Part shown: piece after piece, positions 7,494-17,010 of the stretch
Position numbering within the stretch: position 1 is the stretch's first letter
How the letters are laid out: each line of letters begins with the position of its first letter
NCBI RefSeq assembly: GCF_019317285.1
Contig: NZ_CP079218.1
Span: 930,001-994,000 of the forward strand
DNA from: Pedobacter sp. D749
GTDB taxonomy: Bacteria; Bacteroidota; Bacteroidia; Sphingobacteriales; Sphingobacteriaceae
Reading direction: 5' to 3'
DNA: 64,000 bases
Notes under the pieces: generated by a model
What the model was told of the DNA's origin: nothing
Databases searched by the model: none
The model's input: only the letters and a program-made list of their open reading frames with translations
Position numbers and translations under genes: made by a program

Positions 7494-8715
7494 AGAATCC
7501 CGTTGCTCGTTCTGCCATTCTGGCAAGCATGAAACTTTAATGCTGATTGAAGGCATGGATGCATTTATCTGTGATAAATGTGTTACGCAGGCCAATCAGT
7601 TGCTTGCACAGGAATTAGGAACCAAAGGGACAAAAAATATTCAAGAGGCGATAAACTTGTTAAAGCCTCTTGAAATTAAACAACACCTTGATCAATATGT
7701 AATTGGTCAGGATGATGCTAAAAAGGTACTTTCTGTTGCTGTTTACAATCACTACAAACGTTTAAATCAAAAAATTGATAAAGACGAGATTGAGATTGAA
7801 AAATCGAATATCATGTTGGTGGGTGAAACCGGAACAGGTAAAACGCTTTTGGCTAAAACCATTGCGAAAATTCTGCATGTGCCATTCTGTATTTGCGATG
7901 CAACTGTTTTAACAGAAGCTGGTTATGTAGGTGAAGATGTAGAGAGTATCTTAACGCGTTTGCTTCAGGCAGCTGATTATGATGTAACGGCTGCTGAACG
8001 TGGTATTGTTTACATCGATGAGGTAGATAAGGTAGCACGTAAAAGTGATAACCCATCAATCACCCGTGATGTATCCGGAGAAGGTGTTCAGCAAGCTTTA
8101 TTGAAGATTTTAGAAGGTACGGTAGTTAACGTTCCACCTCAGGGCGGACGTAAACACCCAGATCAGAAAATGATCACGGTAAATACGAATAACATTCTAT
8201 TTATCTGTGGTGGGGCATTTGATGGTATCGAACGTAAAATTGCCAACCGTTTACGCACGCAGGCTGTAGGTTATAAAGTAAAGAAAGATGAGACAGTTTT
8301 AGACCTTAAAAATCTTTATAAGTATATTACACCTCAGGATTTAAAATCTTTTGGATTAATTCCTGAATTAATTGGTCGTATACCAGTTCTTTCTCACTTA
8401 AATCCATTAGATAAAGAATCTTTAAGAAACATTTTAACCGCACCTAAGAATTCATTAATCAAGCAATATGTTAAGCTTTTTGCTTACGAAGACGTGAAGC
8501 TTACTTTTGATGAAGATGTTTTAAATTTTATTGTAGATAAAGCAATGGAATATAAACTGGGAGCACGTGGTTTAAGATCAATCTGCGAAGCGATTATGTT
8601 GGATGCGATGTTTGATACACCAACGCAGACGGATGTCAAGGAGTTGCACATCAATCTCGATTACGCGATAGAGAAATTTGAAAAGGCCGACTTTAAAAAG
8701 TTGCAGGCCGCTTAA
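7477..8715 (+). CDS. clpX: ATP-dependent Clp protease ATP-binding subunit ClpX
   Basis: AAA+ unfoldase partner of ClpP, 412 residues. The N-terminal zinc-binding domain has C10, C13, C32 and C35; Walker A 'GETGTGKT' is at 116-123; pore-loop 'GYVG' at 149-152; Walker B 'VYIDEVDK' around 178-185; the second-region and sensor motifs 'LIPELIGRIPV' and 'GARGLRS' are also present. The ATG at 7477 overlaps the end of clpP and gives the canonical 'MAKQNKESRCSFC'; an in-frame ATG at 7420 inside clpP is rejected. A strong terminator follows the stop. Confidence 0.97.
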   Translation: MAKQNKESRCSFCHSGKHETLMLIEGMDAFICDKCVTQANQLLAQELGTKGTKNIQEAINLLKPLEIKQHLDQYVIGQDDAKKVLSVAVYNHYKRLNQKIDKDEIEIEKSNIMLVGETGTGKTLLAKTIAKILHVPFCICDATVLTEAGYVGEDVESILTRLLQAADYDVTAAERGIVYIDEVDKVARKSDNPSITRDVSGEGVQQALLKILEGTVVNVPPQGGRKHPDQKMITVNTNNILFICGGAFDGIERKIANRLRTQAVGYKVKKDETVLDLKNLYKYITPQDLKSFGLIPELIGRIPVLSHLNPLDKESLRNILTAPKNSLIKQYVKLFAYEDVKLTFDEDVLNFIVDKAMEYKLGARGLRSICEAIMLDAMFDTPTQTDVKELHINLDYAIEKFEKADFKKLQAA

Positions 8716-8723
8716 AAAAATCA

Positions 8724-8754
8724 AATCCTTCCCGTAATTCGGGAGGGATTTTTT
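8724..8754 (+). terminator. Intrinsic terminator of the clpPX operon
   Basis: The stem AATCCTTCCCG pairs with CGGGAGGGATT around a short loop and is followed by T(5-6). Confidence 0.85.
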
Positions 8755-8809
8755 GTAATATAGTATTGTTAACGCTATGCGCCATGCGCCTGGCTCTAAA
8801 CCAAAAAGT

Positions 8810-9673
8810 ATGAACGAAGAAAAAGATGTAAAAAAAAACGAGGAAATTGTAGAAAAATCTAAAAAAGTAAAAGAAGTAGAAAGTCCTGTTAAATCTGGAT
8901 TAAAATCGAAAGATGAAATTGTTAAAAACTGGTTGCCACGTTATACTGGCAGGACCTTAGATCAATTTGGCGATTATATCCTGTTGACTAATTTCAGTAA
9001 ATATGTAAGTATGTTTTCGGAGTGGAACGACAATGCGCCGATTATGGGTTTAGATAAGCCTATGCAAAGTGTTACCGCAAATGGTATTACAATTATCAAC
9101 TTTGGTATGGGAAGTCCCCTGGCTGCAACCATGATGGACCTATTAACGGCCATTAAACCTAAAGCAGTTTTGTTTTTGGGTAAATGTGGCGGTTTGAAAA
9201 AGAAAAACCAATTGGGCGATTTAATCTTGCCGATTGCGGCCATTAGGGGAGAAGGTACTTCAAATGATTACCTGCCGGCAGAAGTGCCTGCTTTGCCAGC
9301 CTTTGCGCTGCAGAAAGCGATTTCTACTACTATACGCGATCATGGTAGAGATTATTGGACAGGAACCTGTTACACTACAAACCGCAGGGTTTGGGAGCAC
9401 GACAAAGAGTTTAAGAAATACTTGAAAACTTTAAGGGCGATGGCTGTAGATATGGAAACGGCAACGATTTTTACCACGGCCTTTGCGAATAAAATCCCGG
9501 CTGGTGCATTGCTTTTGGTTTCCGATCAACCTATGATTCCTGAGGGAGTTAAAACGGCAGAAAGTGATAGCACTGTGACCGAAAAATATGTAGAAACGCA
9601 CTTGCGCATTGGTATCGATTCATTAAAACAGCTAATTAATAATGGATTAACGGTTAAACACTTATTGTTTTAG
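8810..9673 (+). CDS. amn: AMP nucleosidase
   Basis: Cleaves AMP to adenine and ribose 5-phosphate, a purine-salvage and energy-balance enzyme of the nucleoside phosphorylase fold. Visible: 'ITIINFGMGSPLAATMMDLL' (phosphate-site region), 'VLFLGKCGGL', 'RGEGTSNDYLPAEVPALPA' and 'AMAVDMETATIFTTAF', the Met-Glu purine/ribose-binding motif. The 287-residue short form lacks the N-terminal regulatory domain of the E. coli enzyme, as in other Bacteroidota. Residues 1-35 are Lys/Glu-rich and probably disordered. ATG 8810 is chosen because the earlier ATG at 8777 lies in repeat-like sequence. Confidence 0.88.
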   Translation: MNEEKDVKKNEEIVEKSKKVKEVESPVKSGLKSKDEIVKNWLPRYTGRTLDQFGDYILLTNFSKYVSMFSEWNDNAPIMGLDKPMQSVTANGITIINFGMGSPLAATMMDLLTAIKPKAVLFLGKCGGLKKKNQLGDLILPIAAIRGEGTSNDYLPAEVPALPAFALQKAISTTIRDHGRDYWTGTCYTTNRRVWEHDKEFKKYLKTLRAMAVDMETATIFTTAFANKIPAGALLLVSDQPMIPEGVKTAESDSTVTEKYVETHLRIGIDSLKQLINNGLTVKHLLF

Positions 9674-9688
9674 CGTGTAATTAAGCTG

Positions 9689-9746
9689 ACCACAAAGACT
9701 CAAAGCTCGCCAAGACTTTTCTTAGTGTGTTTAGTGTCTTGGTGGT
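9689..9746. repeat. Imperfect inverted repeat of the 'accacaaagact' family
   Basis: It begins ACCACAAAGACT and ends GTCTTGGTGGT, with an internal repeat of 'aagac' and 'tagtgt' motifs. It lies between convergent genes and could act as a bidirectional terminator. Confidence 0.5.
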
Positions 9747-9753
9747 AATTGGC

Positions 9754-10419
9754 CTATATTTGAGTTTTAAAACCTGGCAAGTAGCCATGCTTCACCAGAT
9801 CATCTTCATTATCGATGTTGTAATTACATTTGTTGTGCAACAGTACAATTCTATCAGAAATATCCAGAATAGACTTATAGTAATGATCAGTAATAATAAA
9901 GCCCTTATATGCTTTTGTTCTATTGATGTGTTTCTTTAACTCTTCAATCCATACCGGAGATAATTGTGAAAATGGTTCATCAAGAAGTATATATTCGGCA
10001 TCACTATAAATCATTAGTAAACATTCCATAAACCTTCGTTCTCCGCCAGATAGATCGTAAAATCTGGCATCTAAATTACTGGCAACAAATTCAATTTGCT
10101 TTAATTCTGCCTGTCCGTGTTTGCAAAAAGTATTAATTGCTTGCAAAATAGAAATCTTGCCTGGGATAAAGTTATCTTGAGGCAGATAGGACAGGTTTTT
10201 AGATAGGTAACCTTTTTGGTATACTTTGTTGTTTATATTAAGGTACTTGAAGTTCGCTTTGACGCTTCCAAAAATGATTTTTAATAAGGTTGATTTACCT
10301 GATCCATTCCTGCCCAATAAACCGACTACTTCGCCAATTTTACAGTTTAAGTAAACACTGCTTAATACTTCGCGGTTTGCAAAAGATTGGTTAACACTGT
10401 CGATAGAAAGTCCCTGCAT
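9754..10419 (-). CDS. ABC transporter ATP-binding protein
   Basis: A 221-residue stand-alone ATPase: Walker A 'GLLGRNGSGKST', signature 'YDLSGGERRF', Walker B 'YILLDEPFSQL', H-loop 'IITDHYY'. The H-loop is followed by a normal C-terminus but the protein has no membrane part. It overlaps the upstream gene for a small four-helix membrane protein by 58 nt, so the two probably make one exporter-like module. The substrate is unknown. It is more diverged from LolD/MacB-type ATPases than those at 1867 and 20349. Confidence 0.85.
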   Translation of the reverse strand: MQGLSIDSVNQSFANREVLSSVYLNCKIGEVVGLLGRNGSGKSTLLKIIFGSVKANFKYLNINNKVYQKGYLSKNLSYLPQDNFIPGKISILQAINTFCKHGQAELKQIEFVASNLDARFYDLSGGERRFMECLLMIYSDAEYILLDEPFSQLSPVWIEELKKHINRTKAYKGFIITDHYYKSILDISDRIVLLHNKCNYNIDNEDDLVKHGYLPGFKTQI

Positions 10420-10724
10420 GTTGATGATACAATTAAAATTCCGATAAAAACTATTAAATCATATAAAACCAGGTTTGTCATGATTTTTCTGAATCCTATG
10501 CCCTGATTTTTGAAATAATATGCAGTAGATTTATAAAACATAAAGTAGATGGCTATTGAAAATAACCAGCCAATAAATTTGATGAATAGGGCAAAGCTGT
10601 AAATCCCTGGCTCCTTAAAGCCATTTAAAATGAAAAATACCGATGTGAGTAAGCTAACCAGTACATTCCATAAAAAAATGGGCTTGTATACAGTTAAGGA
10701 TTTTTTGAGTAAACCAATCGACAT
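10362..10724 (-). CDS. Small membrane protein paired with ABC ATPase
   Basis: A 120-residue, very hydrophobic protein with about four predicted membrane segments (around 15-33, 40-63, and 84-103 plus one weaker) and a basic N-terminus. No recognised family. Its 3' end overlaps the ABC ATPase gene by 58 nt, which indicates translational coupling and a likely membrane partner role. A near-consensus -7 box (TAtcTTTA) stands 4 nt before the ATG, similar to other possible leaderless starts here. Confidence 0.7.
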   Translation of the reverse strand: MSIGLLKKSLTVYKPIFLWNVLVSLLTSVFFILNGFKEPGIYSFALFIKFIGWLFSIAIYFMFYKSTAYYFKNQGIGFRKIMTNLVLYDLIVFIGILIVSSTCRDFLSTVLTNLLQTAKY

Positions 10725-10828
10725 AATTTAAAGATATAAAATCATAACGATAAACTTAGTTGTCTGTAAACAAAAAAGATCGGTAGGGGGTAATCGTCAT
10801 TTCGACCGTAGCGGAGAAATCTATTAAC

Positions 10829-10858
10829 AAAAAAAGACCAGCCTTAGCTGATCTTTTA
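10829..10858 (-). terminator. Intrinsic terminator of the sigma factor gene
   Basis: On the minus strand AAAGATCAGC pairs with GCTGGTCTTT around TAAG, followed by seven T. It sits 22 bases after the sigma factor stop. Confidence 0.85.
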
Positions 10859-10879
10859 ATACTGTATAAATCTAATCTC

Positions 10880-11740
10880 TTATCCTAAATAAGATTTTAA
10901 GATCTTGCTTCTTGAAGTATGACGTAAGCGTTGTAATGCTTTATCTTTAATCTGACGAACGCGCTCGCGTGTTAAATTAAATTTCTCACCAATTTCCTCT
11001 AACGAAAGTGGGTGGTTAGAACCTAAGCCGAAGAATAAAACGATAATTTCTCTTTCTCTCTCAGTTAAGGTAGATAAAGAACGTTTAATCTCTTCTGATA
11101 AAGATTCATTGATCAATGAACTATCTGTATTTGGCTCATGGTTTTCCAATACATCCAATAATGTATTTTCTTCACCTTGTACAAAAGGAGCATCCATAGA
11201 TACGTGACGACCAGAGTTACTTAAAGTATCTGAGATTTTATCTACAGTTGTCTCTAAAATATCTGCTAATTCTTCCGGAGAAGGCTCACGTTCGTATTCC
11301 TGCTCCAGTTTAGAAAACGCTTTGCTGATTTTACTTAACGAACCTACCTGGTTTAAAGGCAAACGCACAATACGGCTTTGCTCGGCAATTGCCTGCAAAA
11401 TAGATTGACGGATCCACCAAACTGCATAAGAAATGAACTTGAAACCTTTAGTTTCATCAAAACGTTTTGCCGCTTTAATTAAACCCAGGTTACCTTCGTT
11501 AATTAAATCTCCTAAAGTTAAACCTTGATTTTGATATTGTTTTGCAACAGACACAACGAAACGTAAGTTGGTTTTAGTTAAGCGCTCTAATGCGGCCTGA
11601 TCGCCCTCACGGATTTTCCTTGCTAAAATTACTTCCTCTTCTGCTGTTATTAAATCTACTTTACCAATTTCGTGTAGGTATTTATCTAACGACTGACTTT
11701 CACGGTTGGTTATGGATTGCGTTATCTTGAGTTGTCTCAT
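10880..11740 (-). CDS. rpoD: RNA polymerase primary sigma factor, RpoD/SigA type
   Basis: The 286-residue housekeeping sigma factor typical of Bacteroidota, without the long region 1.1 and non-conserved insert of the E. coli protein. In order: region 1.2 ('[20 protein letters not shown]'), region 2 ('[18 protein letters not shown]', '[14 protein letters not shown]'), region 3, and region 4 with the HTH '[20 protein letters not shown]'. It would recognise the TTTG/TAnnTTTG promoters seen through the window. Monocistronic, with its own terminator; a TAacTTTG box lies about 40 nt upstream of the ATG. Confidence 0.96.
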   Translation of the reverse strand: MRQLKITQSITNRESQSLDKYLHEIGKVDLITAEEEVILARKIREGDQAALERLTKTNLRFVVSVAKQYQNQGLTLGDLINEGNLGLIKAAKRFDETKGFKFISYAVWWIRQSILQAIAEQSRIVRLPLNQVGSLSKISKAFSKLEQEYEREPSPEELADILETTVDKISDTLSNSGRHVSMDAPFVQGEENTLLDVLENHEPNTDSSLINESLSEEIKRSLSTLTEREREIIVLFFGLGSNHPLSLEEIGEKFNLTRERVRQIKDKALQRLRHTSRSKILKSYLG

Positions 11741-12016
11741 TTATACGTTTTGTGTGCTCTTTAATTATTGAAGTGTGCAAAGTTACGAAATTGTACGGCA
11801 ATCCGAAAGGATAAAATGCTGAAAATGTTACCGTTTGCACATGTTTTTTACACTTTTACTTACAACAAAAATCATTCCAATAAAGTTTTTGACATGTTTT
11901 GATCAATATATCGTGTTATAGTTGTATTTCGATTATTATTTATTGTAAATCAATAAATATATTTTGATTTGTAATAATTAATTTTTTATGTTTGTCTTGT
12001 AAATAATTAAATAAAT

Positions 12017-12529
12017 ATGACGTTTCTTAAATTTCTATTTCTCAGGTTAAAAAATGTGCCTGTCAATTATTGGGTGATTTTGGCCCTAAGATTTTTTGTC
12101 AGATTACTCGGCGTAATAACTGTGTTTTACTTTTTGGTCTGCCTGGATTCTGAAAGAGCGAATGGGACAAAGTATCTTTATAACTTAATTTCTACAGTTT
12201 TTTATGCACTATTTTTTGTGTTTTTAGAATGGTATTTAAAAGCTTCATTAAAAAATGATCAAAAGAATGAGGTACTTAAATGGCTTAATATTTTAAAATG
12301 GGTTCCACTTTGTCTTACAGTAATTTTAGTATGTTTAACGGCGAAACTCAACTCCTTTATCTGGCCAAAAGAAACTGTTGAATATATAATTTATTCTTAC
12401 ACCCGGGTGTGGCCAATGGTTTTTATCCCAAATTTAAGTTTTATCATTATCACCCTGCTAATTTTTTATGCTTCAGCGATACTCGTTAGGAATAAGCAGC
12501 TAAAAGAAGAAAACGATTTAACGATATAA
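12017..12529 (+). CDS. DUF2975-like membrane protein (copy 1)
   Basis: A 170-residue protein with four predicted membrane helices and a C-terminus ending 'KEENDLTI', the same ending as the next protein ('QQENDLTI'). This ending and size fit the DUF2975 family, whose genes are usually followed by a small Cro/CI-like HTH gene, as here. Copy 1 is the more diverged of the two. It is two bases from the next ATG, so the three genes form an operon. Function unknown; a membrane-bound partner of the regulator is a reasonable guess. Confidence 0.75.
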   Translation: MTFLKFLFLRLKNVPVNYWVILALRFFVRLLGVITVFYFLVCLDSERANGTKYLYNLISTVFYALFFVFLEWYLKASLKNDQKNEVLKWLNILKWVPLCLTVILVCLTAKLNSFIWPKETVEYIIYSYTRVWPMVFIPNLSFIIITLLIFYASAILVRNKQLKEENDLTI

Positions 12530-12531
12530 TT

Positions 12532-13023
12532 ATGAAAACGCAGAATCAAATTAGGTTAATTAAAATGGGTTATTTGGCAACACTTTTAATCGTAATACTG
12601 TTTTCGCTTAAAGATGCATCCAAGAGCTTTGAAGAAGGATATACAGACGGAGGCAAAGGCGGTGTATTGGGTATAGTACAGGGGTTATTTATATTGATCA
12701 TTATGTTCTTTAGCTCAAGGGTATTGGTTTATCTCTATCGTTTTATTAATTCGATAGAGATGGGCAGTGTTTTTAGTACCGAAAATACAGGACGGCTTAC
12801 GCGTATGGGATGGTATTGCACTATGATTCCATTTCTGCTGTTTATTTACAATGCTATGGTTTATGCAAATCAATTAAATAATCGCCAGGATGTAGTATTT
12901 AAGATAATTGAAAATGTTGATTTTCAGATTTGGCTATTGATTTTTGGTTTAACTCTTTTAACAATAGCATTTGTATTTAGAAAAGGAATTGAGTTACAAC
13001 AAGAAAACGATTTAACAATATAA
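12532..13023 (+). CDS. DUF2975 membrane protein (copy 2)
   Basis: A 163-residue membrane protein with four predicted helices. The conserved features of DUF2975 are present: a central 'IEMGSVFSTENTGRLTRMGW' region (a cytoplasmic loop) and the C-terminal 'FRKGIELQQENDLTI'. It lies between its diverged paralogue and an HTH gene 4 bases downstream. Biochemical function is not known in the family; the constant pairing with an HTH protein suggests the pair senses a membrane or cell-state signal. Confidence 0.85.
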   Translation: MKTQNQIRLIKMGYLATLLIVILFSLKDASKSFEEGYTDGGKGGVLGIVQGLFILIIMFFSSRVLVYLYRFINSIEMGSVFSTENTGRLTRMGWYCTMIPFLLFIYNAMVYANQLNNRQDVVFKIIENVDFQIWLLIFGLTLLTIAFVFRKGIELQQENDLTI

Positions 13024-13027
13024 GCCC

Positions 13028-13234
13028 ATGCCTATAATTATAAATTTAGATGTAATGTTGGCCAGGCGTAAAATGTCGTTAACCGAATTAAGTGAACGGG
13101 TAGGGATTACGATGTCTAATTTATCGATATTAAAAACCGGTAAGGCAAAAGCAATCCGTTTAGAGACTTTGGAGTCTATCTGTGCAGTTTTAGATTGCCA
13201 ACCTGGCGATATCCTTGAATTTAGAGGAGAGTAA
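13028..13234 (+). CDS. Cro/CI-family HTH regulator next to DUF2975
   Basis: A 68-residue single-domain helix-turn-helix protein: 'MLARRKMSLTELSERVGITMSNLSILKTGKAKAIRLETLESICAVL' in outline, ending 'DCQPGDILEFRGE' (the typical closing motif of the YozG-like group). There is no dimerisation or sensor domain. It probably controls its own operon together with the two DUF2975 proteins. The stop is directly followed by a hairpin at 13235. Confidence 0.88.
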   Translation: MPIIINLDVMLARRKMSLTELSERVGITMSNLSILKTGKAKAIRLETLESICAVLDCQPGDILEFRGE

Positions 13235-13386
13235 ACCTCGCAGGTTTTTAAAACCTGCGAGGTTTGATCAGACCAAGGACCACAAACCTTTCTTATTAAA
13301 CCTGATAGAGCGGAAAGCCCACAGCGCAGCGAGGACTTGAAGAGATAGCAGGACTGTCGTCTGCCATCAGCACTGAACCTTAAATT
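13235..13386. repeat. Composite dispersed repeat beginning with CCTCGCAGG hairpin
   Basis: It starts with ACCTCGCAGG/CCTGCGAGGT around a T/A loop (may also terminate the HTH operon) and continues with AAACCTGATAGAGCGG... to ...AGCAGGACTGT. The same two-part order occurs at 45988-46150; the second part alone is related to 4348-4405 and 29653-29713. The rest of the 13235-13596 spacer holds the sucC terminator and nothing gene-like. Confidence 0.65.
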
Positions 13387-13520
13387 TCCAGAAAAAATGA
13401 CCACCTAAGGCAACTTAGTACATTTAAATGAAATTGCTATTAGATTTAGATCTATCGGATTTTCTGATAATGATAGTTTAAAGAACACCCCGTCCTGCGG
13501 ACACTCCTCTAAAGAGGGGA

Positions 13521-13556
13521 ATAAAAAAACCTTCCAGTTTTCACTGAAAGGTTTAT
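13521..13556 (-). terminator. Terminator of sucC
   Basis: On the minus strand AAACCTTTCAGT pairs with ACTGGAAGGTTT (one wobble) around a GAAA tetraloop and is followed by seven T. Confidence 0.9.
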
Positions 13557-13596
13557 ACGATATGATTAATGCTTTAGTCTTTTTGCTTTATGCTTA

Positions 13597-14796
13597 TTAC
13601 GCTTGTTCAGCCAATACTTTAGTTACTAAATCAGCAGCTTCTTTTAAAGCGATTGCTGAGTAAACCTGTAAGCCAGACTCATCGATTAATTTTTTAGCTT
13701 CTTCAGCATTTGTACCTTGTAAACGGCAGATAATTGGCACAGGGATATTACCAATTTCTTTATAAGCATCAATTACACCCTGAGCAACACGGTCGCAACG
13801 AACGATACCACCGAAAATGTTGATCAAAATTGCTTTAACGTTTGGATCTTTCAAAATAATGTTGAAAGCTGCTTTAACTGTTTGCGCATTTGCAGTTCCA
13901 CCAACGTCTAGAAAGTTAGCAGGTTCACCACCAGCCAATTTAATAATATCCATGGTTGCCATTGCCAAACCAGCACCGTTAACCATACAACCTACGTTAC
14001 CATCAAGGTTAACGAAGTTTAAGTTACTAGCACTTGCTTCAACTTCCATTGGATCTTCTTCTGTTACATCGCGCATTGCTGCGTAATCAGGGTGACGGAA
14101 TAATGCGTTTTCATCTAAATTAACTTTAGCATCAACAGCAATTACTTTGTCATCAGAAGTTTTTAATACCGGGTTAATTTCGAACATTGAAGAATCTGTA
14201 GCTTCGTAAGCTTTGTATAAAGCAGTTACAAATTTAACCATTTCTTTATGTGCAGCTCCGCTAACACCTAAGTTGAAAGCTATTTTACGGGCCTGGAAAC
14301 CTTGTAAGCCAACTTTAGGATCAATTTCTTCTTTGAAAATTAAGTGTGGCGTATGTTCGGCAACTTCTTCGATATCCATACCACCTTCGGTACTGTACAT
14401 GATGATATTGCGACCTTTTGCACGATCTAACAAAACTGAAATATAGAACTCTTTGGTTTCAGAAGCACCTGGATAATAAACATCCTGAGCCACTAAAATT
14501 TTACTCACTAATTTACCTTCTGGGCCGGTTTGAGGAGTAACTAGTTGCATACCAATAATATCGGTTGCACGTTGTTTAACTTCTTCAAGGTTTTTGGCTA
14601 ATTTAACACCACCACCTTTACCGCGACCACCAGCATGGATTTGCGCTTTAATTACAACCCAGTCAGAATTGTAATCTATTTTAAGTTGCTTAGCAGCCTC
14701 AACAGCTTGCTCAGGAGTATCGGCAACTATTCCTTCTTGAACGTTAACACCGAAACTTTTTAATATTTGTTTACCCTGGTATTCGTGAATATTCAT
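13597..14796 (-). CDS. sucC: Succinyl-CoA synthetase (ADP-forming), beta subunit
   Basis: TCA-cycle enzyme subunit that binds nucleotide and helps conversion of succinyl-CoA to succinate with ATP/GTP formation. The 399 residues match the family from end to end: '[17 protein letters not shown]', ATP-grasp motif '[16 protein letters not shown]', 'FEINPVL', and the C-terminal ligase domain '[18 protein letters not shown]' and '[12 protein letters not shown]'. The alpha subunit (sucD) is not adjacent; split sucC and sucD loci are usual in Bacteroidota. A good promoter precedes it. Confidence 0.97.
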   Translation of the reverse strand: MNIHEYQGKQILKSFGVNVQEGIVADTPEQAVEAAKQLKIDYNSDWVVIKAQIHAGGRGKGGGVKLAKNLEEVKQRATDIIGMQLVTPQTGPEGKLVSKILVAQDVYYPGASETKEFYISVLLDRAKGRNIIMYSTEGGMDIEEVAEHTPHLIFKEEIDPKVGLQGFQARKIAFNLGVSGAAHKEMVKFVTALYKAYEATDSSMFEINPVLKTSDDKVIAVDAKVNLDENALFRHPDYAAMRDVTEEDPMEVEASASNLNFVNLDGNVGCMVNGAGLAMATMDIIKLAGGEPANFLDVGGTANAQTVKAAFNIILKDPNVKAILINIFGGIVRCDRVAQGVIDAYKEIGNIPVPIICRLQGTNAEEAKKLIDESGLQVYSAIALKEAADLVTKVLAEQA

Positions 14797-14813
14797 TTGC
14801 TACAAAATTTGCC

Positions 14814-14844
14814 CAAAGCTACAATTTCAAACCCTTTAAACAAA
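14814..14844 (-). promoter_or_regulatory. Promoter of sucC
   Basis: On the minus strand TTTG (14844-14841), a 19-nt spacer and TAgcTTTG (14821-14814); the ATG follows 17 nt further. This is one of the clearest two-box promoters in the window. Confidence 0.65.
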
Positions 14845-14980
14845 TAGCAATTGCCGATTTTTTCAGAAAATGAACGTTTTATGTTAATCGGGAAAAAGCA
14901 TGAAGTAAGGACAGTGACTATTTTGTTTGAACCTCCTTACTATCTTGAATTTTTAAAATCTAGCATGGTTTCTAGGTGTT

Positions 14981-15679
14981 CTACAACACTTTTTTAGCCA
15001 AATTTTTAATTTCAGCTTTAATTTTTTGGTCAAAAACAGCTTTTAAAACTCCGGTTTTCAAGTTGTAAACAAAATATTCAACTTCATCTTTGTCGTTAAA
15101 TTCTTTATCACTATTCGAATCTTTGATTAGATCCATTAATATTAAATCATGTTTGTCATCAATCTTCCAGCTGCTCAGGTCATAATTGTTTGGAGATATC
15201 CTGGTAAAAGACTTTCCTTGCAGGTTAGAGAGGTAAAGTTTTTTTGGATCTTTAGGTGTTAATTTTTTATCTCCATCATAGTCTGAATCAGTAATATTGT
15301 AATAAATAAACTGATCAGATAAAGTGTTTTTACTATTTGGACTATTTTCTGAATTGCCAATGCTAAAATGGTTAATGATGATCTTTTCTTTTGTTAGCAA
15401 TTCACTTTTACCTGAAATAATGTTGTAAAAGATGAGGTTCCAATGATTTGTACTCACTTCCCTTTTATAGCTTTCGTTGTCATCATTATCATTTAATTTT
15501 AGTGGGTATAGAAGGATATCTGTTTTATTGATAATGATAGGAGAACCATATTGGATTTTGGGCTGACTCTTGGTTTGTGTGTTAGTGGTTTCATGTGTAG
15601 AGATGGTTTTGCTGTCTTCGGTACAGGCTGAAGCAAGTATGATTAGGCCTAATAATGTTGTTGTGATTACTTTTTTCAT
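14981..15679 (-). CDS. Lipoprotein, unknown function
   Basis: A 232-residue protein with a lipoprotein signal peptide ('LLGLIILASACTED', Cys19 lipidated). The mature part is rich in Asp, Asn, Ser and Lys, including several acidic stretches such as 'DSDYDGDKKLTPKDPKKL' and 'DSNSDKEFNDKDEVEYF' that look like EF-hand-style calcium loops. It could bind Ca2+, but no complete canonical EF-hand was confirmed. No family recognised. Monocistronic. Confidence 0.75.
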   Translation of the reverse strand: MKKVITTTLLGLIILASACTEDSKTISTHETTNTQTKSQPKIQYGSPIIINKTDILLYPLKLNDNDDNESYKREVSTNHWNLIFYNIISGKSELLTKEKIIINHFSIGNSENSPNSKNTLSDQFIYYNITDSDYDGDKKLTPKDPKKLYLSNLQGKSFTRISPNNYDLSSWKIDDKHDLILMDLIKDSNSDKEFNDKDEVEYFVYNLKTGVLKAVFDQKIKAEIKNLAKKVL

Positions 15680-15787
15680 GTCGTTAATTTTGTGAGTGTA
15701 ATTTAAACAAAAATAAAGTTGTTGTGAATTTTGTCTCTCAAGGCATATAACCTTGCAGAATGATAAAGCGATGGTTACGTCACAATC

Positions 15788-16096
15788 TTAGTTTCCCACA
15801 AACGGTGTTCCGAATATACCCACCGCCAGTTCTGCCCAGATGAGAAATAGCACAAGCAAAATGACAACAAGAACTATTGTTCTTAACGCGCCGGTTTTTA
15901 AGTTTCTAATCACCAGTTCGATGGCCAAACCCGTGCTGAGCAATAAAACTCCTGCGGTTACAAAATCGGATAGTGTCCAATCCACTTCATTTGTAAATTG
16001 CATAGCAACCAGTGGAATGGCCAATAAAAATGCCGTTACGCTTAAAATGATGATCATTCTTAGTTTGCCTGAGCTAAGTGTTTCTTGATTTTTCAT
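15788..16096 (-). CDS. Small membrane protein, unknown function
   Basis: A 102-residue protein with three predicted membrane helices (about 14-32, 43-61, 72-92) and a short polar N-terminus. Composition is ordinary for a small inner-membrane protein. No family recognised. It lies between a lipoprotein gene and the membrane operon starting at 19989, separated from the latter by a strong hairpin. Confidence 0.65.
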   Translation of the reverse strand: MKNQETLSSGKLRMIIILSVTAFLLAIPLVAMQFTNEVDWTLSDFVTAGVLLLSTGLAIELVIRNLKTGALRTIVLVVILLVLFLIWAELAVGIFGTPFVGN

Positions 16097-16147
16097 GGTT
16101 TTATAATTATAATATATGATTTAAATAGTTGAAAATTAAACCTTTGC

Positions 16148-16173
16148 TTCCCGGTGCTAAATTGCACCGGGAA
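16148..16173 (-). terminator. Hairpin downstream of the ferritin-like gene
   Basis: Perfect 10-bp arms TTCCCGGTGC/GCACCGGGAA with a 6-nt loop. No clear U-tract on the minus strand, so terminator function is uncertain; it could also stabilise the mRNA 3' end. Confidence 0.45.
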
Positions 16174-16213
16174 AACCAAATCCAACAAAAGTTTAGCAAA
16201 GGCGAGAGGTTAA

Positions 16214-16987
16214 TTATAAAAGATTTTGATTTAATTCTTTAAATGAAAGTGTCTGTTGCTTTTCTTTTTCATTAAGTACAGCGCTACCTGCAACCTTACT
16301 TAATTTATATTTCATCTTGTTTAAATAGCGATAAAAGTTAAGCTTACCTGCTTTAAATAATGTTTTATGTGCCTGCCAAACCACTAAACTTGTACAGATG
16401 AAGAAGCACGAATAGGCATGATAAGCAATCCATTTCATGAAAGCATTCTTCTGATTAAAAATGATATACAAACGTTCTCTTTGAAAAGTAATGTGAGCAG
16501 CCTCATCAATTAGTATATCAGTACAGATTTGTTTGAGCAATGTGCAATTTGTGGCATCTTTTAGTGCCTGGTAAAATATTTGTGCGGCGCTTTCTACGGT
16601 AATTACTGCGATTGTCCAAAGCTCCATGTTGGTGTTGAAGTATCTTATTTTCCGGAATAATGTGTCTCCCCAATTTTTTTTAATTCTTTTTTCTTCAATT
16701 AAATCAAGGTATATACCTAAGTTATTTCCATGTTTTTGCTCTTCCTTTATAAACAGTTTTACCGCCGTTAGGTATTCGTAATCATTTATTGCTGCTGCAT
16801 ATTTTTTTGATGCATGGATTAAATGTTTGCCTTCCGACGTTTCCCCTAGCTGCCAGGCTTGCAGAGACTTTAGTATGTTTTGTTTTTCTAAATCAGAAAT
16901 TTCCGGTTTAAGTGTCCAATCGATCCTATTAATTTTGCTGTTGTTTGAGAAGTAATTGGTCCAATATGCTGAGTTTTGTGTTTTCAT
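16214..16987 (-). CDS. Ferritin-like diiron protein with a membrane segment
   Basis: A 257-residue helical protein with ferritin-like diiron ligands in the expected order: a Glu in 'LGETSEG' (about 49-52), E83xxH86 in 'KEEQKHG', E132 in 'TVESAAQ' and E162xxH165 in 'DEAAH'. Such proteins use O2 at a di-iron centre (oxidases, hydroxylases) or store iron. A hydrophobic stretch (about 187-206) follows the last ligand helix, suggesting membrane association. The ATG at 16987 is preferred over one 26 codons upstream, which would overlap the small ORF at 17011. Last gene of a six-gene operon. The substrate is unknown. Confidence 0.78.
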   Translation of the reverse strand: MKTQNSAYWTNYFSNNSKINRIDWTLKPEISDLEKQNILKSLQAWQLGETSEGKHLIHASKKYAAAINDYEYLTAVKLFIKEEQKHGNNLGIYLDLIEEKRIKKNWGDTLFRKIRYFNTNMELWTIAVITVESAAQIFYQALKDATNCTLLKQICTDILIDEAAHITFQRERLYIIFNQKNAFMKWIAYHAYSCFFICTSLVVWQAHKTLFKAGKLNFYRYLNKMKYKLSKVAGSAVLNEKEKQQTLSFKELNQNLL

Positions 16988-17010
16988 GATATTGCTGATT
17001 AATTTATTCT